Assembly: GCA_031308135.1 (NCBI GenBank) | Contig: JAHLJT010000631.1 | Location: 192,032,955-192,096,954 of the forward strand | Length of the DNA stretch: 64,000 nucleotides | From: Acheta domesticus | Taxonomy: Eukaryota; Arthropoda; Insecta; Orthoptera; Gryllidae | Reading direction: 5' to 3' | In this document: positions 44,301 to 55,915 of the stretch, piece after piece | Numbering within the stretch: the first letter of the stretch is position 1 | How the letters are laid out: each line of letters begins with the position of its first letter | The notes under the pieces: model-generated | The model's database searches: none | Seen by the model: the letters and a program-made list of their open reading frames with translations, nothing else | Told to the model about the DNA's origin: nothing | Made by a program: the position numbers and the translations under genes

Positions 44301-45020
44301 CAGCCCCGTGCACCCGTCCATGTGCCAATTCCGATCCGAGTGCGCCTCCACGCAACGCGACCTGTTGCGCCACCTTTCTCCCGCGCGCGCAAGCCCGTCG
44401 CGTCGGTCGCCAGGTGAGCAATCACGCGATCCCGGCGCCGCCCGTCATCACCGGGCACCTCCGGAGCAAGCGGCCGGCCAGCGCCCGAGGAAGGCGTGCG
44501 TGCGGGGCAGGTGCGCGGGAAGGGGGCGTGGCCCCACGACTCGCGCTGCCTTACCTCGCCCGCCCGCCCGCGTGCAAATTGGATTATCCGGCAGCCGGCG
44601 CCAATTTGTGTAATTGGGGGAGGAGAGGGGCGGCTCGGCTACGCCTCCACGGCTAATTAGCAAAACACAGAGCAGCAGCGGCGGCGGTGGCGGCGGCGGC
44701 GGCGGCGCCATCGCCGCCGCCACGCACCCTCACGCTCCCCGCAGCAGCATGCTCCCCCACACGCACTCGTTATGCGGCGGCGGCGGCGGTGGCGGTGGCG
44801 GGGGCGGCGTTCGCGTTTCGCCGCACGTGTCGCTCGCTTTCGCGTTACGCGCGCGCTGAAGCGTGCGAGGCCGAGAGGGGCCGCGCGGCCAGCACTTGGC
44901 GCCCGCGCACTCACCCGCACGCCGCAGCTCGCGAGGGAGCCAAGCGAGGGCCACGGCGCACCACGTCCCACGGGAGCAGCGAAGGGTCGCGGCACCCACG
45001 AAGGACGGCTTCATTCTTTC
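44301..45020. promoter_or_regulatory. CpG island with homeodomain-type sites
   Basis: Strongly CpG-rich. Around 44570-44660 non-repetitive sequence includes ATTGGATTATCCGGC (a palindromic pair of Bicoid/Otx-type TAATCC cores), GCGCCAATTTGTGTAATTGG and GGCTAATTAGC. This is followed by GGC trinucleotide repeats (44679-44725, 44775-44812). The repeats create poly-Gly, poly-Ala and poly-Pro frames on all strands, which I do not regard as genes. A promoter or enhancer role is an inference from motifs. Confidence 0.35.
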
Positions 45021-45042
45021 TCTTCGTGTCTGTGCACTCAAC

Positions 45043-45088
<46 letters not shown>
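45043..45088. repeat. (ATT)n, tail of minus-strand LINE
   Basis: About 15 uninterrupted units, read as (AAT)n on the minus strand at the 3' end of the LINE fragment. Confidence 0.95.
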
Positions 45089-46065
45089 TTCCCCACTACA
45101 GCACCACTAAAGGTGTTATGAGTCGGCTGAATATAAAATCTACTCCAGGTTGCAACCAGCTACCTAAGGAGCAGATCGAGGGACTGTTGTGGCTCTACAA
45201 TACTTTGCGCAAAATGTGGGCTGTTCCAAATAAAGCAATTTCTTGCACTTCCCAGTCTTTTCAATGACCTGAGAGTTTAGAGAAGTTCTTACACAAATTT
45301 TGCGGAAGAAATCCAAGAGCTTCGATAACTATCGGGAAGACCTGTGCTTCTACGCCCCACATTCGGCTGACCTCGATTTTCAAACTCTTGTATTTAAGAC
45401 GCCCTCTGCCACGTTGGTTACGACGTTTTGATCGCAAGGTACAGCCACATCGACAAGTAAACACGATTTTTTTCTCCAAATCCCGGGAAACTGTATCCGG
45501 TTTGTTTGCCGCTATCGTGCGATCAGTTTAGATTTGTTGGTCATACAATTTTGCACACAATCCAACAGACGTCACCAGTTTTTGTGAGTGTTCGTACCAC
45601 TTGGGGCATATGTTTGGAACTTCGAGGGCGGTATAGATTTGCCAGTGACGGTAACTACACACCCTGTCATGTCTTTTCAAGTATTCGGTCTTTGCTGGGA
45701 TTGGACAAGCTGAGACAGTATGATCAATGGTTTCTGCGTGTTCCTGACAAATGCTGCATTTGTCTCTTTGGGAAATTTTAAGAACGGCTTTATCATAATG
45801 TTGTGTCCTCAACGCCTGATCTTGTGGGCAGTTATTACAAGTGCTTCTGATTCTGGCTTCATTCTTCCCCTTTCAAGCCACATAAATGATTGATCTTTAT
45901 TGATCTGTACGCTGTACAGTCGTTTCAAATACTGTCCGTGGAGAGGTTTGTCTCTCCATGATTTCTTTAACTTTTTTTGTGTCTCACATTTGACATACTC
46001 ATGCAAATGTTGGGGTTTTCAAAACTTGTCTTTACCTTGTGTTTTCATTTTCAAGCAGTTACCTC
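45089..46065 (-). pseudogene. Restriction-endonuclease-type LINE, decayed 3' part
   Basis: Minus-strand pieces appear in family order. A first frame (46065-45810, with one in-frame stop near 46020) carries WRDKPLHGQYLKR and WLERGRMKPESE. After a frameshift near 45812, the next frame has the zinc knuckle CSICQEHAETIDHTVSAC (C-x2-C-x8-H-x4-C) and YLKRHDRV, then KWYEH. An in-frame TAA lies at 45528-45530, followed by DRTIAANKPDTVSRD. The PD, and in another frame VDVAVPCDQNV (about 45456-45424), form the PD...D core of the restriction-like endonuclease. The original frame resumes with EVSRMWG and FPIVIEALGF. Such a C-terminus is found in R2, R4/Dong and NeSL-group LINEs; the AAT tail favours an R4/Dong-like element, which is inference. 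At least three frameshifts and two stops make it inactive. Confidence 0.8.
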
Positions 46066-48239
46066 AGAGCCACATTTCTAGAAAAATCTTCCATGACTTT
46101 CGTATCTATATTCAGTTATTCACCTGCATGATCTTGCTACGCGCGTTTATAAAACAATGCCTTACTGATTATTCTTTTTGATAACATTCTGCAGTTGCTG
46201 GCGTCGTTTCACCTACGTCCCAATCTAGGGACAGGAGTATGAGGATGAAGAGAAGGAAGGATGAGGCCTCCAAGTTCCTTTAATGAAGCACTCTATTCAC
46301 ATCATCCCAGAAGTGATTGGAGAAATGTAGGTAAACGACCCGGAAGGCATATGTAGGCAAACGACCCGGCTCCATTCTGCATTATCAGTTGGTACCAACA
46401 GTCCGTCATTGACAAGAGCTAATGAAAAAATATGGAAAATCATGGAAGCTACGCGTGTTGAAAGTCTTGAAAGATGATTTACAAGCGCACTCCTTCAATT
46501 GAGAAGAGTAGGCACAATGGTACAAGTTCCACAGCCGAATCATCTAAATACAGTCGTCATATCCCAAAGGTATGAGGTGTGGTTCAGATGTAATGATGAC
46601 GATGCTGGCAAGGCCCTTATGAAAGACAATTGCAATTTGAGTGAATGATCGACGAGAGAGAACACACCGTTAACCCGCAATTAAATTCTACATGGCGTGA
46701 ACTGGAATTTGAATTAGGAAACTCAGAGGTGGAATGTGAGAACATGAGTTGCTGTGGCGTTCGTCAGTCTTTCGAGTTTGAATCCAACGCCAACAAACAC
46801 AGCCCCCTCTTTGTTGTAAGTGTTGCCAGGTAATGAACATTTACCTATGTGTCGTGTATGTATCCCCAAACTGATGACCGAAAGTTTTGTTCAATTGATG
46901 AAGAAAAATATTTATTCGATATGTTCCTCCGAGGTGTTTCTTAAGCGACTGCCACTTTGCGCAACGCATTTTGCAAACAAAATATCTTTTCCACATGTTT
47001 CAACGTTGGAATATTTTTGTTTAATTCCGACGCCACGACTGTAAAGGTATGGAAAGTCTTACTTTCTATGGCAGAGCAATAATAATAATAATAATAATTT
47101 ACTATAATTTTTGACACAATTTACAGTGTTTCCGTGAAACTATATTACAAGTATAATTACTGCTTTTACCTTTTAGAAATGTGTTGTTTGATACTATTTG
47201 TATCTAATTATCGCACCATTCGACGACAACGGAATTGAACTAATTATCCATAATTCTCGTAATTTTAATATTAGTAATATACTCCGCTTGAAAATTAGCA
47301 GAAACAAAATTGTTATTGAGTCAACAAAAATTATGCAATAAATAGTATTACAACGTATACAATAAACGTCTCCTTTAATAACTATTTGTGCAACAATTCA
47401 TTGAGTCTCTCCCAAGATTTATACTCTCGAATATCTCGGAATTAATATGTGTAAGGTAGCAACCCCATTATGTGGTTTTGTGGTTTCTAGTCATAATTCT
47501 CCCAGAGCTGACACATTTCATCCACGGCTTGTTCTGACGGTCAGGTGGTTCTGTTTGATGTGAACCTAAGTAATGTGGCACAATAATACCTTTTCATACC
47601 AGGCGATTGCGTCTAATTCAGTTTTATTAACAAAAAATACTAACGAATAACGGAAATATTTTCGCTCATTTCGAGTTTAAATCAATTTAAAAGTATTTAT
47701 TTTTTCAAAAGCATCTTAATAAATATATTGATTTAAACCTAATACAAAATATTCGTGTCTATATGTGGTTCTTCAAAGATTTTTAAAGAGTCTATTAATA
47801 TGTTGTCTATTAATAATTGCTTATTTGGGATGAACTTGGAATTTAAAGACCAATGTAATAATTTATTTTGAATTTCGTCTAAGTTTTGCAAATGAGTATT
47901 TCAGCATTTTCCAAATAAGGATTGCTCTCTACATGGTGCGTATTCTTTTGAAAATTGCTCTCTACGTACTCTTAATTCGATTTGGTGGATACGAGTCGTT
48001 CATTTTCATGTGGGCTGCTCTTTAAGAAACTGTTTTCTCTTTTATTGGTAGACATTCCTTTGTAGAATTCATTTCTCGTGTTCTCACATTGCTCTAAAGG
48101 TGAATTTTCTATCATTGCTTTTTTAATTCGTTATTCCTCTCAAAATCATCTACATAATTCTCGACGTCGCTGATTTAGCAGAAGGGTAGACGTTAGAAAT
48201 GGGACTTGATCTCGACGTGCTGAGAATTCTCCTCTTGGT
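46066..48239. other. Mostly AT-rich DNA, no gene recognised
   Basis: 46200-46650 has intermediate composition and may be further decayed retroelement, but I cannot read a domain. ATGTAGG(T/C)AAACGACCCGG is tandemly duplicated at about 46325-46370. (AAT)n of seven units lies at 47078-47098. The plus frame 46645-46833 is unrecognised. Confidence 0.4.
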
Positions 48240-48815
48240 TGTTCTTTACCTGTGACGAATTGCACTTTAACTTTAAAATATGAATGATTTGTTTAAAAAA
48301 ACACATCTAAATATTCATGTAAAATTCAACCCGCAACGTACGTCAAGATTTTTGAATTTATATCGTGAAATAATTCCTAAACACAGCGTTCTAGGGCATT
48401 AAAAACTAACATTTTTAGTCCAAAGGTCTCAAAGGAACATTCCTCATACCGTAATCTACAGGATGATATCTTCTTGACCATTCTTTTACATTTTTGTGGG
48501 TTCGACGCTTTTCGATTCTACCCCCAACTGTTCAGAGCCTGTAGACTCTACAACTGCATGTCTAATTACTAATTACTTGATATTCTATGCGATTGAATTA
48601 CACGGGTGTACCTCATTGCTCGAGAATAAAGTTGAATAGTTTGCATTCACAAGGCTGCATAATATTGTTATCAATTGCAAGGTGGCATATAGAACAAGTG
48701 ACGGAGGATAAGAGGGTCTTAAAGAAAAATGTATATTACAGGCTTAATATGAAAGTGGAAAAATTAGGAAGAGGGTGGGGTATAGCGAGAGTTTTTGCAA
48801 GGGTATGCTAGTCTC
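48240..48815 (+). repeat. Dispersed repeat family A, second direct copy
   Basis: Aligns with 5280-5852 along its whole length (landmarks given there), about 43 kb away in the same orientation, with perhaps 75-80% identity by eye. Ends are not sharp and no target duplication is visible. Confidence 0.75.
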
Positions 48816-50744
48816 ATTTAACGATATATATTGCCTGTCAGTTTTTTGGTTTCAGACTTTCATTTCTCTAAGTGTTCTAAGCAAATTAACGCTCAAATTT
48901 CTCTCACACATTCTTTAACATCAATAGTGTGTGTGTGTGGTTGCTAAACTTATCCTCTGTAGAACTGTAATTCGTTATCAGTCAATTTTCAATATCCTGT
49001 AGTGACAAAAAAACACATTTTTTTACACTGCAATGTTCTCTAATGGGCGATTCATAATGTAATGGACAGATCGCTCACCTTCCATATTCCGGCATTCAAT
49101 ACTTAGCCGATCCTAGTGGAATTTGAGATGAATAAAGCGGGCTTGTAGCATGTTTTCTCGAGATCCTTCCATTTTTCTTGTCTAATCAAATTCACGTTTG
49201 TTTTGTCATGTTTTCACAGATCAAGACCGCATTTCTTACAAGAAGTCAGTCAATATTGTAATTCAGTTGTCACTCAGGACATAGATCACTCAGCGAATCT
49301 AAGATCTGTAAACAAATATTTCATTCAGTGCTCCATCATCCTTCCAATCACTTCATCTTATCTCCCACTTATCAAAAAGCATTCAATTCATGTATGGTCG
49401 AAACACCTAGTGGCTGAGGATCATAAAAAGTTCAAAACATTTATTTCTAATTATTTACCATTAAATTCGATCTTAAAAATACTATTACTTACGCAACAAA
49501 ATTGCTTCGACTGTAGTATTTTATTTTTTTCAGAGTTGAAAATTGTCCAGGTCTAATCTTTGTTCAGCTTAAGAATAAACCTGATGTAAACAAAGAAGCA
49601 TAGTATTCATCCACGTCTACTAATATCATTGGCCGACTGCCCCAGGCTCCTCCTTAATGGTACACGTGTATACGAAGTGTCAGACCTGTACGCGACAACA
49701 GCATTCTCACCTGCTATAAAAATGGAAGTTCCGATTTCTAGCAGTGACACTCTCATCCCGTTTCACAATCGTCACTCGTACTCATTGCCGACGCCTCCGG
49801 AAGAGGTTTAACACCAAAATCCGAACACCAAATTTCCGTAAGTTTTCTGTGTGTACTCAGCTATCTGCGAACTTTCATTACACTTGACGAAGACACTTCC
49901 GTGGTCCGCGATGTGCGTTCAGTAATCTCTTTAACAGCCAATGTAGGATTTTCTTTAGACACAGGAAAAACACTTAAAACTACATTTTTTCAACCCGTAT
50001 AAATGGGTTACCTTTCGTATGTTTTATAAAAGACTGTCCTGCCTCAGCATCCGCCATTGTAAAATAATAAGATACGCCTAAAAATTATATTTATTAAAAG
50101 ATACTACACCGATCTTGCTGCACTAAGCAAAGAGAACTGACTGGTCTATTGCTCACGGAGCCCAACGAACGCTGCGTTTGGACCTTTTGTTATGAGTCAA
50201 CCGCCGATAAAGCTGTCTCCACTGGACGACGGGTATAAGGCTTCTTCGCCGCCATCACTGACGCCGTGGCCTTCGGTGTATTTCGAAACAGTGGTCCGAT
50301 TCAGAGATTCCAGTTACTGTTTTCTGGATTCTACCATGGTTTTCCTTTCTCTCAATGTCTTGTTATATTTTCAAACTTGTATTTAAACAAGGAAATTTAT
50401 AATTTTGCCAAGAACTATATTCAGAAGTGAAACGTTACACGTACACACCCGCAAATTTAAGCAAACAATAAAAGGCTTTATTAAGCACGTGTAATTGTTT
50501 ACATCAGGATCATTCTAAAGCTGAACAGACCTTACAAAAGGAAAGTTCTTGAAATCTTCAGAAATATAATTATATTTTTCTAAACCAACTTTTAACACTA
50601 ATTATGGTTTTGCATTCAGATATGCGCCAATTCCCACCATTTTCTCCATTTATTACACTAAAAATTAGCCATATTCCATTTTCTTATAAATGGTGTTATT
50701 AAAACGTACTCAGAAATGTGTGAAACTACCACGTCTCTTGTGAA
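48816..50744. other. AT-rich DNA, no gene recognised
   Basis: The plus frames 49203-49556, 49629-49811 and 50192-50386 are short; none has a recognised domain. No splice structure joining them is evident. Confidence 0.4.
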
Positions 50745-51330
50745 CACCTTCAGGATCTTCTCTTTATAACACCAGCAGAAATCATCCATCATAGAGTCAT
50801 TCCATAAACCTTGCTAGCGTTGCTCCTTTGTTCGGATGTCTTGGTGGTTACGCTCACCTTGTTCATACTCACGTCACCGAGATTATTAGGTTAGAAACCT
50901 AAATTCGAGTGTAGGAAGAATAACGTAAGTGACATTCTATAGTCCAGTTTTTTGAAAAGTACACAAAAGTCTCTTGATCCAACAACAAAATCCATTAACA
51001 AAATCTTAAGATGTGCTTTCACTCGCAAATGTTCACACACATCCTGAAAGACAGTCCAGGCATCTTGTTCTTCTGGAGTAACTGTGTAAACGCTTTATAA
51101 TTTAAAAGCTCTCAGATTTGGGAAGATTCCTTCCTTCATTTTTGCTGCGCTGTTGTTTTTTTCGGAATTTTTCAAAGATACCAGAAAGCTCCACAGTTTG
51201 CCTTACCCATTGTCTTCACCAATCAATTAATTGAAGCATTATGTGAAGAGAAGAGAGAAATATCATGTTGGGATCACCGAGAGGAACATTGAGAACACCA
51301 TTTTACGGCATCATAAGAAACTCTTCTGTT
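50745..51330 (-). pseudogene. Decayed copy of a widespread arthropod repetitive ORF
   Basis: Minus-strand pieces follow the order of an uncharacterised protein family that I recall as very abundant in arthropod genomes. From 51305: VPLGDP and SSLHIMLQLI (counterpart PPLHIKLGL); then, after a frameshift, AAKMKEGIFPNLRAF (counterpart AKxKEGIFVGPQI). Next is DAWTVFQDV, then MSLTLFFLHSNLGF (50935 downwards; counterpart MSLKxHFLHSHLDFF) and a TAA stop at 50891-50893. It continues PNNLGDVS and, in another frame, EQGERNHQDI and MMDDFCW. At least three frameshifts and several stops are present. The family's function is not known to me; its copy number suggests it belongs to a mobile element. No terminal repeats were found. 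Confidence 0.6.
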
Positions 51331-52244
51331 TCTGTCTTATTTGTTTTGAGATACTCTTGTCAAAACAAGAGCTCATTTGATCACCAACAGCAGTTTTGAA
51401 GGAATGGCTTTGTTGTAGGACTCCTACGGTCATCATACGAAAACTGCATTTCAGAATCGGTTCATTTTAGAGAACATCTAAGCACACATTTGCAATGAGG
51501 ACTTGACACTAAAACTCACATATTTGTTTTTTGATGACTTTTCATTGTTGACGAGGTTAATCCTTATTTTAGAGGATAATTCGCATATTCTCTGTATTAA
51601 AACAATCTTAATACAGAAATGATACGTGTTAGAGAAATTGTAAGTACGTATTTGAAACCAGGGCGTGATGCTTAGTAAATCACGCTTAGTTTTATTTTTG
51701 AAGATTTTTCATTGTTGACCTGTGTTATATATTGAAGTTTTTTACTTCACTGATCTTTCATTTCTATACTTGAGTGCCGCGTGAATTAGTTGCCATATTG
51801 ACATAAAAAATTCGGACGCGTGGTTTCTTTTTGAGCGCAGATTACGATAAAATTAAAATGTTATATTAATAAAAGCTGTATTTTTCATGTAATTAAAACT
51901 TTTCTTAATAATTCAGAAGAAAATAAAATTCCCTCACACAGCTGAGTTTGTTATCCGTCTTTCAGATTCCAAAGTTTAACCGTCTTGATGAATTCACCTT
52001 CTCCAACTTGCCTCTCTTCCTTTCTTGCCGTAGTTTTTAAATTCATTACATAGTCCTTTTAATATTTCCTCTGTAAATCATTTTTATCTGTTTCTCCTTC
52101 TCAAGATCCTGATCTTTCTTACTCTGCTCTCTTTTATATTTCTTATATTCTTTTACATTTTCGGCCTACTTATTAGCTGTCTCTAAGTTCCGTACTAATT
52201 TATTTCCGTATCGCTTTCAGTTTCGCCACCCTATCTATCGATTG
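51331..52244. other. AT-rich DNA, nothing recognised
   Basis: A block TTT(T/A)TTTTTGA(T/A)GA(C/T)TTTTCATTGTTGAC occurs twice in direct orientation (about 51522 and 51690). CTGTATTAA / TTAATACAG forms a small hairpin near 51590-51617. Confidence 0.4.
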
Positions 52245-52590
52245 CGACAGCTCAACTGGAGCACAGTTTCCCCTGCGACGTACTTCACCAAAAGGTCTCG
52301 GGGAGTCGCAGCGGCGGTGGATTTTCGGCACTAGCTTCGTTGCTGTGTCGAAATAAACAACTACCTGGAGAAGAATTCTAGCGGTCTGCTGCTCTGAATG
52401 TTGGTTTGCCATGGATTATTCCATCAAATCCATGCGAATACTGGAGCATTCAAAACCATAAAAATCGGTCCACTGACGCGTTACTTTCTTCCTCCTTATA
52501 ACCTTCTCTCTGTTGATACACTCACTTACACTTGTACGCAGTACTCGACCCTACGTGTTGAGACAACAGTAGAGTGAGGAGGAGCTTACC
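52245..52590 (+). mobile_element. SINE copy, diverged
   Basis: Landmarks in order: GGATTTTCGGCACTAGCTTCG, GAAGAATTCTAGCGGTCTGCTGCTCTG, GGTTTGCCATGGATTATTCC, GCGAATACTGGAGCA, a pyrimidine run (CTTTCTTCCTCC) and CACTTACACTTGTACGC. The same order as the copies at 42.0 and 62.2 kb but more diverged; the B box is not recognisable. Confidence 0.65.
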
Positions 52591-52754
52591 GGAACAGGAA
52601 AATGCACAAGTCAGCGCCGGTTCTCTCGTTCCAAAAAGGAACACCGCTCTGTTGTGTGATGTACCATGCACTAAACTTACCAAATCCAATGACCAAAATA
52701 GTTGATTTGACTGGAAACAAGAAATACTCGCTCATCCGACCTTTCTCTAAACTC

Positions 52755-53755
52755 TCGTTTCCCGTCTCTCTCTCCCTCCCTCTCTGTCCCTCACCATCTC
52801 TCTCCCTCTCCCCCAACCCTCTCTGCCCTATCTCCTTCTTTCTCCCCTTCTGTGTCTCTCCCCCTCTTTCACCCTCTCTTCCCCATCTCCCCCTCTCTAA
52901 CCCCCTTTCTCTCCCTCGTTCTCCCTCCCCCTCTCTCCCCTTCTCACTGTCTCTCTCCTATCTCTCCCTCTCTTTCTCTCTCCCTCTTCCTCTCTCGCCA
53001 TCTCTTCCTCTCTCTCCCCTCTCTTACTCTATCTCCCCTCTCTTACTCTATCTCCCCTCTCTTACTCTCTCTCCCCTCTCTTACTCTCTCTCCCCTCTCT
53101 TACTCTCTCTCCTCTCTCTTACTCTCTCTCCCCTCTCTTCCTCTCTCTCCCCTCTCTTCCTCTCTCTCCCCTCTCTTACTCTCTCTCCCCTCTCTTACTC
53201 TCTTTCCCCTCTCTTACTCTCTCTCCCCTCTCTTACTCTCTCTCCCCTCTCTTACTCTCTCTCCCCTCTCTTACTCTCTTTCCCCTCTCTTACTCTCTCT
53301 CTCTTCTCTTACTCTCTCTCCCTTCTCTTACTCTCTCTCCCCTCTCTTACTCTCTCTCCCCTCTCTTACTCTCTTTCCCCTCTCTTCCTCTCTCGCCATC
53401 TCTTCCTCTCTCTCCCCTCTCTTCCTCTATCTCCTCTCTCTTACTCTCTCTCCTCTCTCTTACTCTCTCCTCTCTCTTACTCTCTCTCCTCTCTCTTACT
53501 CTCTCTCCCCTCTCTTACTCTCTCTCCCCTCTCTTACTCTCTCTCCCCTCTCTTACTCTCTCCCCCTCTCTTACTCTCTCTCCCCTCTCTTACTCTCTCT
53601 CCCCTCTCTTACTCTCTCTCCCCTCTCTTACTCTCTCTCCCCTCTCTTACTCTCTCTCCCCTCTCTTACTCTCTCTCCCCTCTCTTACTCTCTCTCCCCT
53701 CTCTTACTCTCTCTCCCCTCTCTTACTCTCTCTCCCTCTCCCTCTCCCTCCCTGT
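52755..53755 (+). repeat. CT minisatellite, 19-bp unit
   Basis: Pyrimidine-only block. From about 53010 to 53735 it is a tandem array of about 38 copies of CCCCTCTCTTACTCTCTCT with occasional length variants (TCTCTCTT, CCTCTC, insertions of CGCCATCTCTTCC). The flanks are unstructured CT. It creates artefactual Ser/Leu/Pro/Tyr frames of 485 and 365 codons (52602-54059, 52852-53949). Every unit is one H-DNA-prone polypyrimidine segment. Confidence 0.95.
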
Positions 53756-54070
53756 ACGTGTGGCTTTCCCTTCGCTCAGCGGCCGCTCGCCGTCCGTCGC
53801 CGCCCGCTCGACAGCGCAATGGAACTCGATTTTCGCGATCCGCCGAGAGAGCGCCCTTAAGCCTGGCTTTCGTCCCGATATGCATTCGGTTTGTGTGCGC
53901 GTCAAAGGGAAATCCCCTCCCAGACAGTCGCGCCGCTCGATCGATATAAAATATCGATTTGCCCCAGTGAGAGCGCTCGAGAGCACGTACAGCGGTCCCG
54001 CTCGTGTGCACTTCGATCTGGAGTGGCGGCATTCGCAATGTGCGGATCCGCTGATGTAGAGCCATGTTTT
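53756..54070. other. GC-rich islet after minisatellite
   Basis: CpG-rich, non-repetitive (GGCCGCTCGCCGTCCGTCGC, then GCGCCGCTCGATCGATATAAAATATCG). A TATAAAA-like motif lies near 53945. Possibly regulatory; no gene start assigned. Confidence 0.3.
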
Positions 54071-55765
54071 ATTTAGTGCCATTCATTTGGAAAGTGGAGT
54101 TCAAGGATTGCTTTATAGATGGCATTAATTTGCAATGAGCTTGCATGCAGGATTCGGCAGAAAAAAAGTATCTCTTTCAACAATATTGTTCTGATTTTAT
54201 TAGCCTTCATATACTTGTGTTATTTACATTTTAATTAATAAATTTCAATCTGGTGAAGCCAAAGCCATGTGAAACGGGTTGTTAGAACCTGTCTGCTTTC
54301 AAATTGAAAATCTTTACTCACTATTGTTAATCAAAAGTAAGCGTAGTAATTCCGCCATTTCAATGTTATGCTCAATTTTCTATTCACAAAACCACAGATT
54401 ATTTCATTATATTTGCCAACAAAAATTATCATTAGATTTCACATTGCAATCTTTTAGACGATTGTGTACCTTGTCTTAGTCTCGAGTGATTCTTTCGGAG
54501 GCAAAATGAAATACTCCGTACTCCAATAGGATGTATATTTAAAACGAGCAATTTTTCAAAAATGAGATGGACTTAAGATTAATATTTTTGACTTTTTGTC
54601 AGCTGTCGCTTTGAACTTTTATTGAAATAAATGTATATTGTTTATCAAGACTTTTTCATGGAAAATAATAAATTGTACTTGGAATTTTCAATCAAACTTA
54701 CGATTTTACAAACGATAAGGGATGATCCGAAAATGTATAATCAACGCCCATGAACAGCGTAGTATCTCAACAAGCATTTGCTATTAAAAGAAACTACAAA
54801 ACGTCCCTCTGCACAAACGAATTTTTCCCCTCTATTTCCGATAGTCGTTTTAGATTGTCGACTCTCTTATAATAATGAATAGAAACGAGATGGGCGTGAA
54901 TCGTCAACCAAGTCATCTCCCAGAGAAACTACGCCTCGGTCCCCGACGCATTTCGTTTTACACTCGCTCAATCTTGGAAGATGCTTAGGAGTCGACAAAA
55001 GCAGCCAGCTCCCCTTGCGCCCACCCCCAGCCCCACCACGGCCCCTGAGGCCTCACAATCTTCCGAAAAGGTGGCGGCGACGGCGGCTGGGCCGGCGGGG
55101 AGAGATTGGGGCAGAGAGACCTCCCATATGGATTGGAAGGCAAAGGACGATGGTAAATGTGATGGCGAGGCGATGGAGAGAGGTAAATGCCAGAGAAGCG
55201 ATCACAAAATCGCAACGGACGAAGGAATTGTCAAAGGAACTAGAATTAGAAATCAGATTGTTACAGATGCTTGTAAAGGTGATTGGGATGAAAATAACAA
55301 ACGATATGTAAAGTGAATAACACCGAGAAATACTTTCTGATGGAAGAAATGGAAAAGGAAAGCGGAAAATGTAGATGATACAAGAAGAGACGGTATCGTG
55401 GTGAAAGTATTTTCTAAAACAGAAAATGACTTGAGTGTGCTAAATTGTAAAGTGAGAGATAATACAAAGGAGCCAAGAATATGTACCTGGACGTTACGTC
55501 ACTCAGGAGTCGGAAGAAAAGCTTAAAGGATGTCAAGGAGACAAGAATATGATAATGAGGGAGAAAGAAAATGGAAATATAAAGTTGGAAGAGAGATTGT
55601 GACGAAAGAAAAAACAACAACAATTGATTGTCATTTCTCAAAATGGACAGTTGACACGTGGTTCAACGAACAAAGAGAATTAAAGATAAGAAGTGCAGGA
55701 AATACGCAAAATTGGAAAAGATGGAAGAAAAACGTAAAACAATAATTGTTTTATAAACAGCTAAA
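54071..55765. other. Unassigned DNA, A-rich at the right
   Basis: AT-rich to 54900, a small GC-rich patch at 54985-55130, then A/G-rich sequence to 55745. The frames 54981-55316 and 55530-55745 plus are of A/G-rich composition and unrecognised. Confidence 0.4.
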
Positions 55766-55915
55766 GGGCCGTCCATAAATTACGCAACGCAAATTTCGAG
55801 TATTTTCAATACCCCCTCCCCCTTGTAACGCACTTCCCTATCTCTATGTAACACAGAGTAACGCTGCCTCACACCCCTTCCCCCTTTAGCGTTACATAAT
55901 TTATGGATGACCCCT
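55766..55915. mobile_element. MITE with CGTCCATAAATTACG termini
   Basis: A 150-bp element. The left terminus is GGGCCGTCCATAAATTACGC and the complement of the right is GGGTCATCCATAAATTATG(T)AACGC. The interior has CCCCCTCCCCC and its near-repeat CCCTTCCCCC. TAA(A) lies on both sides, so the target duplication is TAA or TAAA. Elements with a GTCCATAAATTACG terminus are abundant in insect genomes; I do not assign a superfamily. No coding capacity. Confidence 0.75.

Noticed and set aside
44614..45121. Several Gly/Ala/Pro-rich open frames on both strands
   Set aside because: Produced by GGC/GCC and ATT trinucleotide repeats.
53010..53735. CRISPR-like array
   Set aside because: Uninterrupted 19-bp CT minisatellite without spacers.
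52602..54059. 485-codon plus-strand open frame
   Set aside because: Almost entirely the translation of a 19-bp CT minisatellite that stays open in more than one frame; no protein domain.
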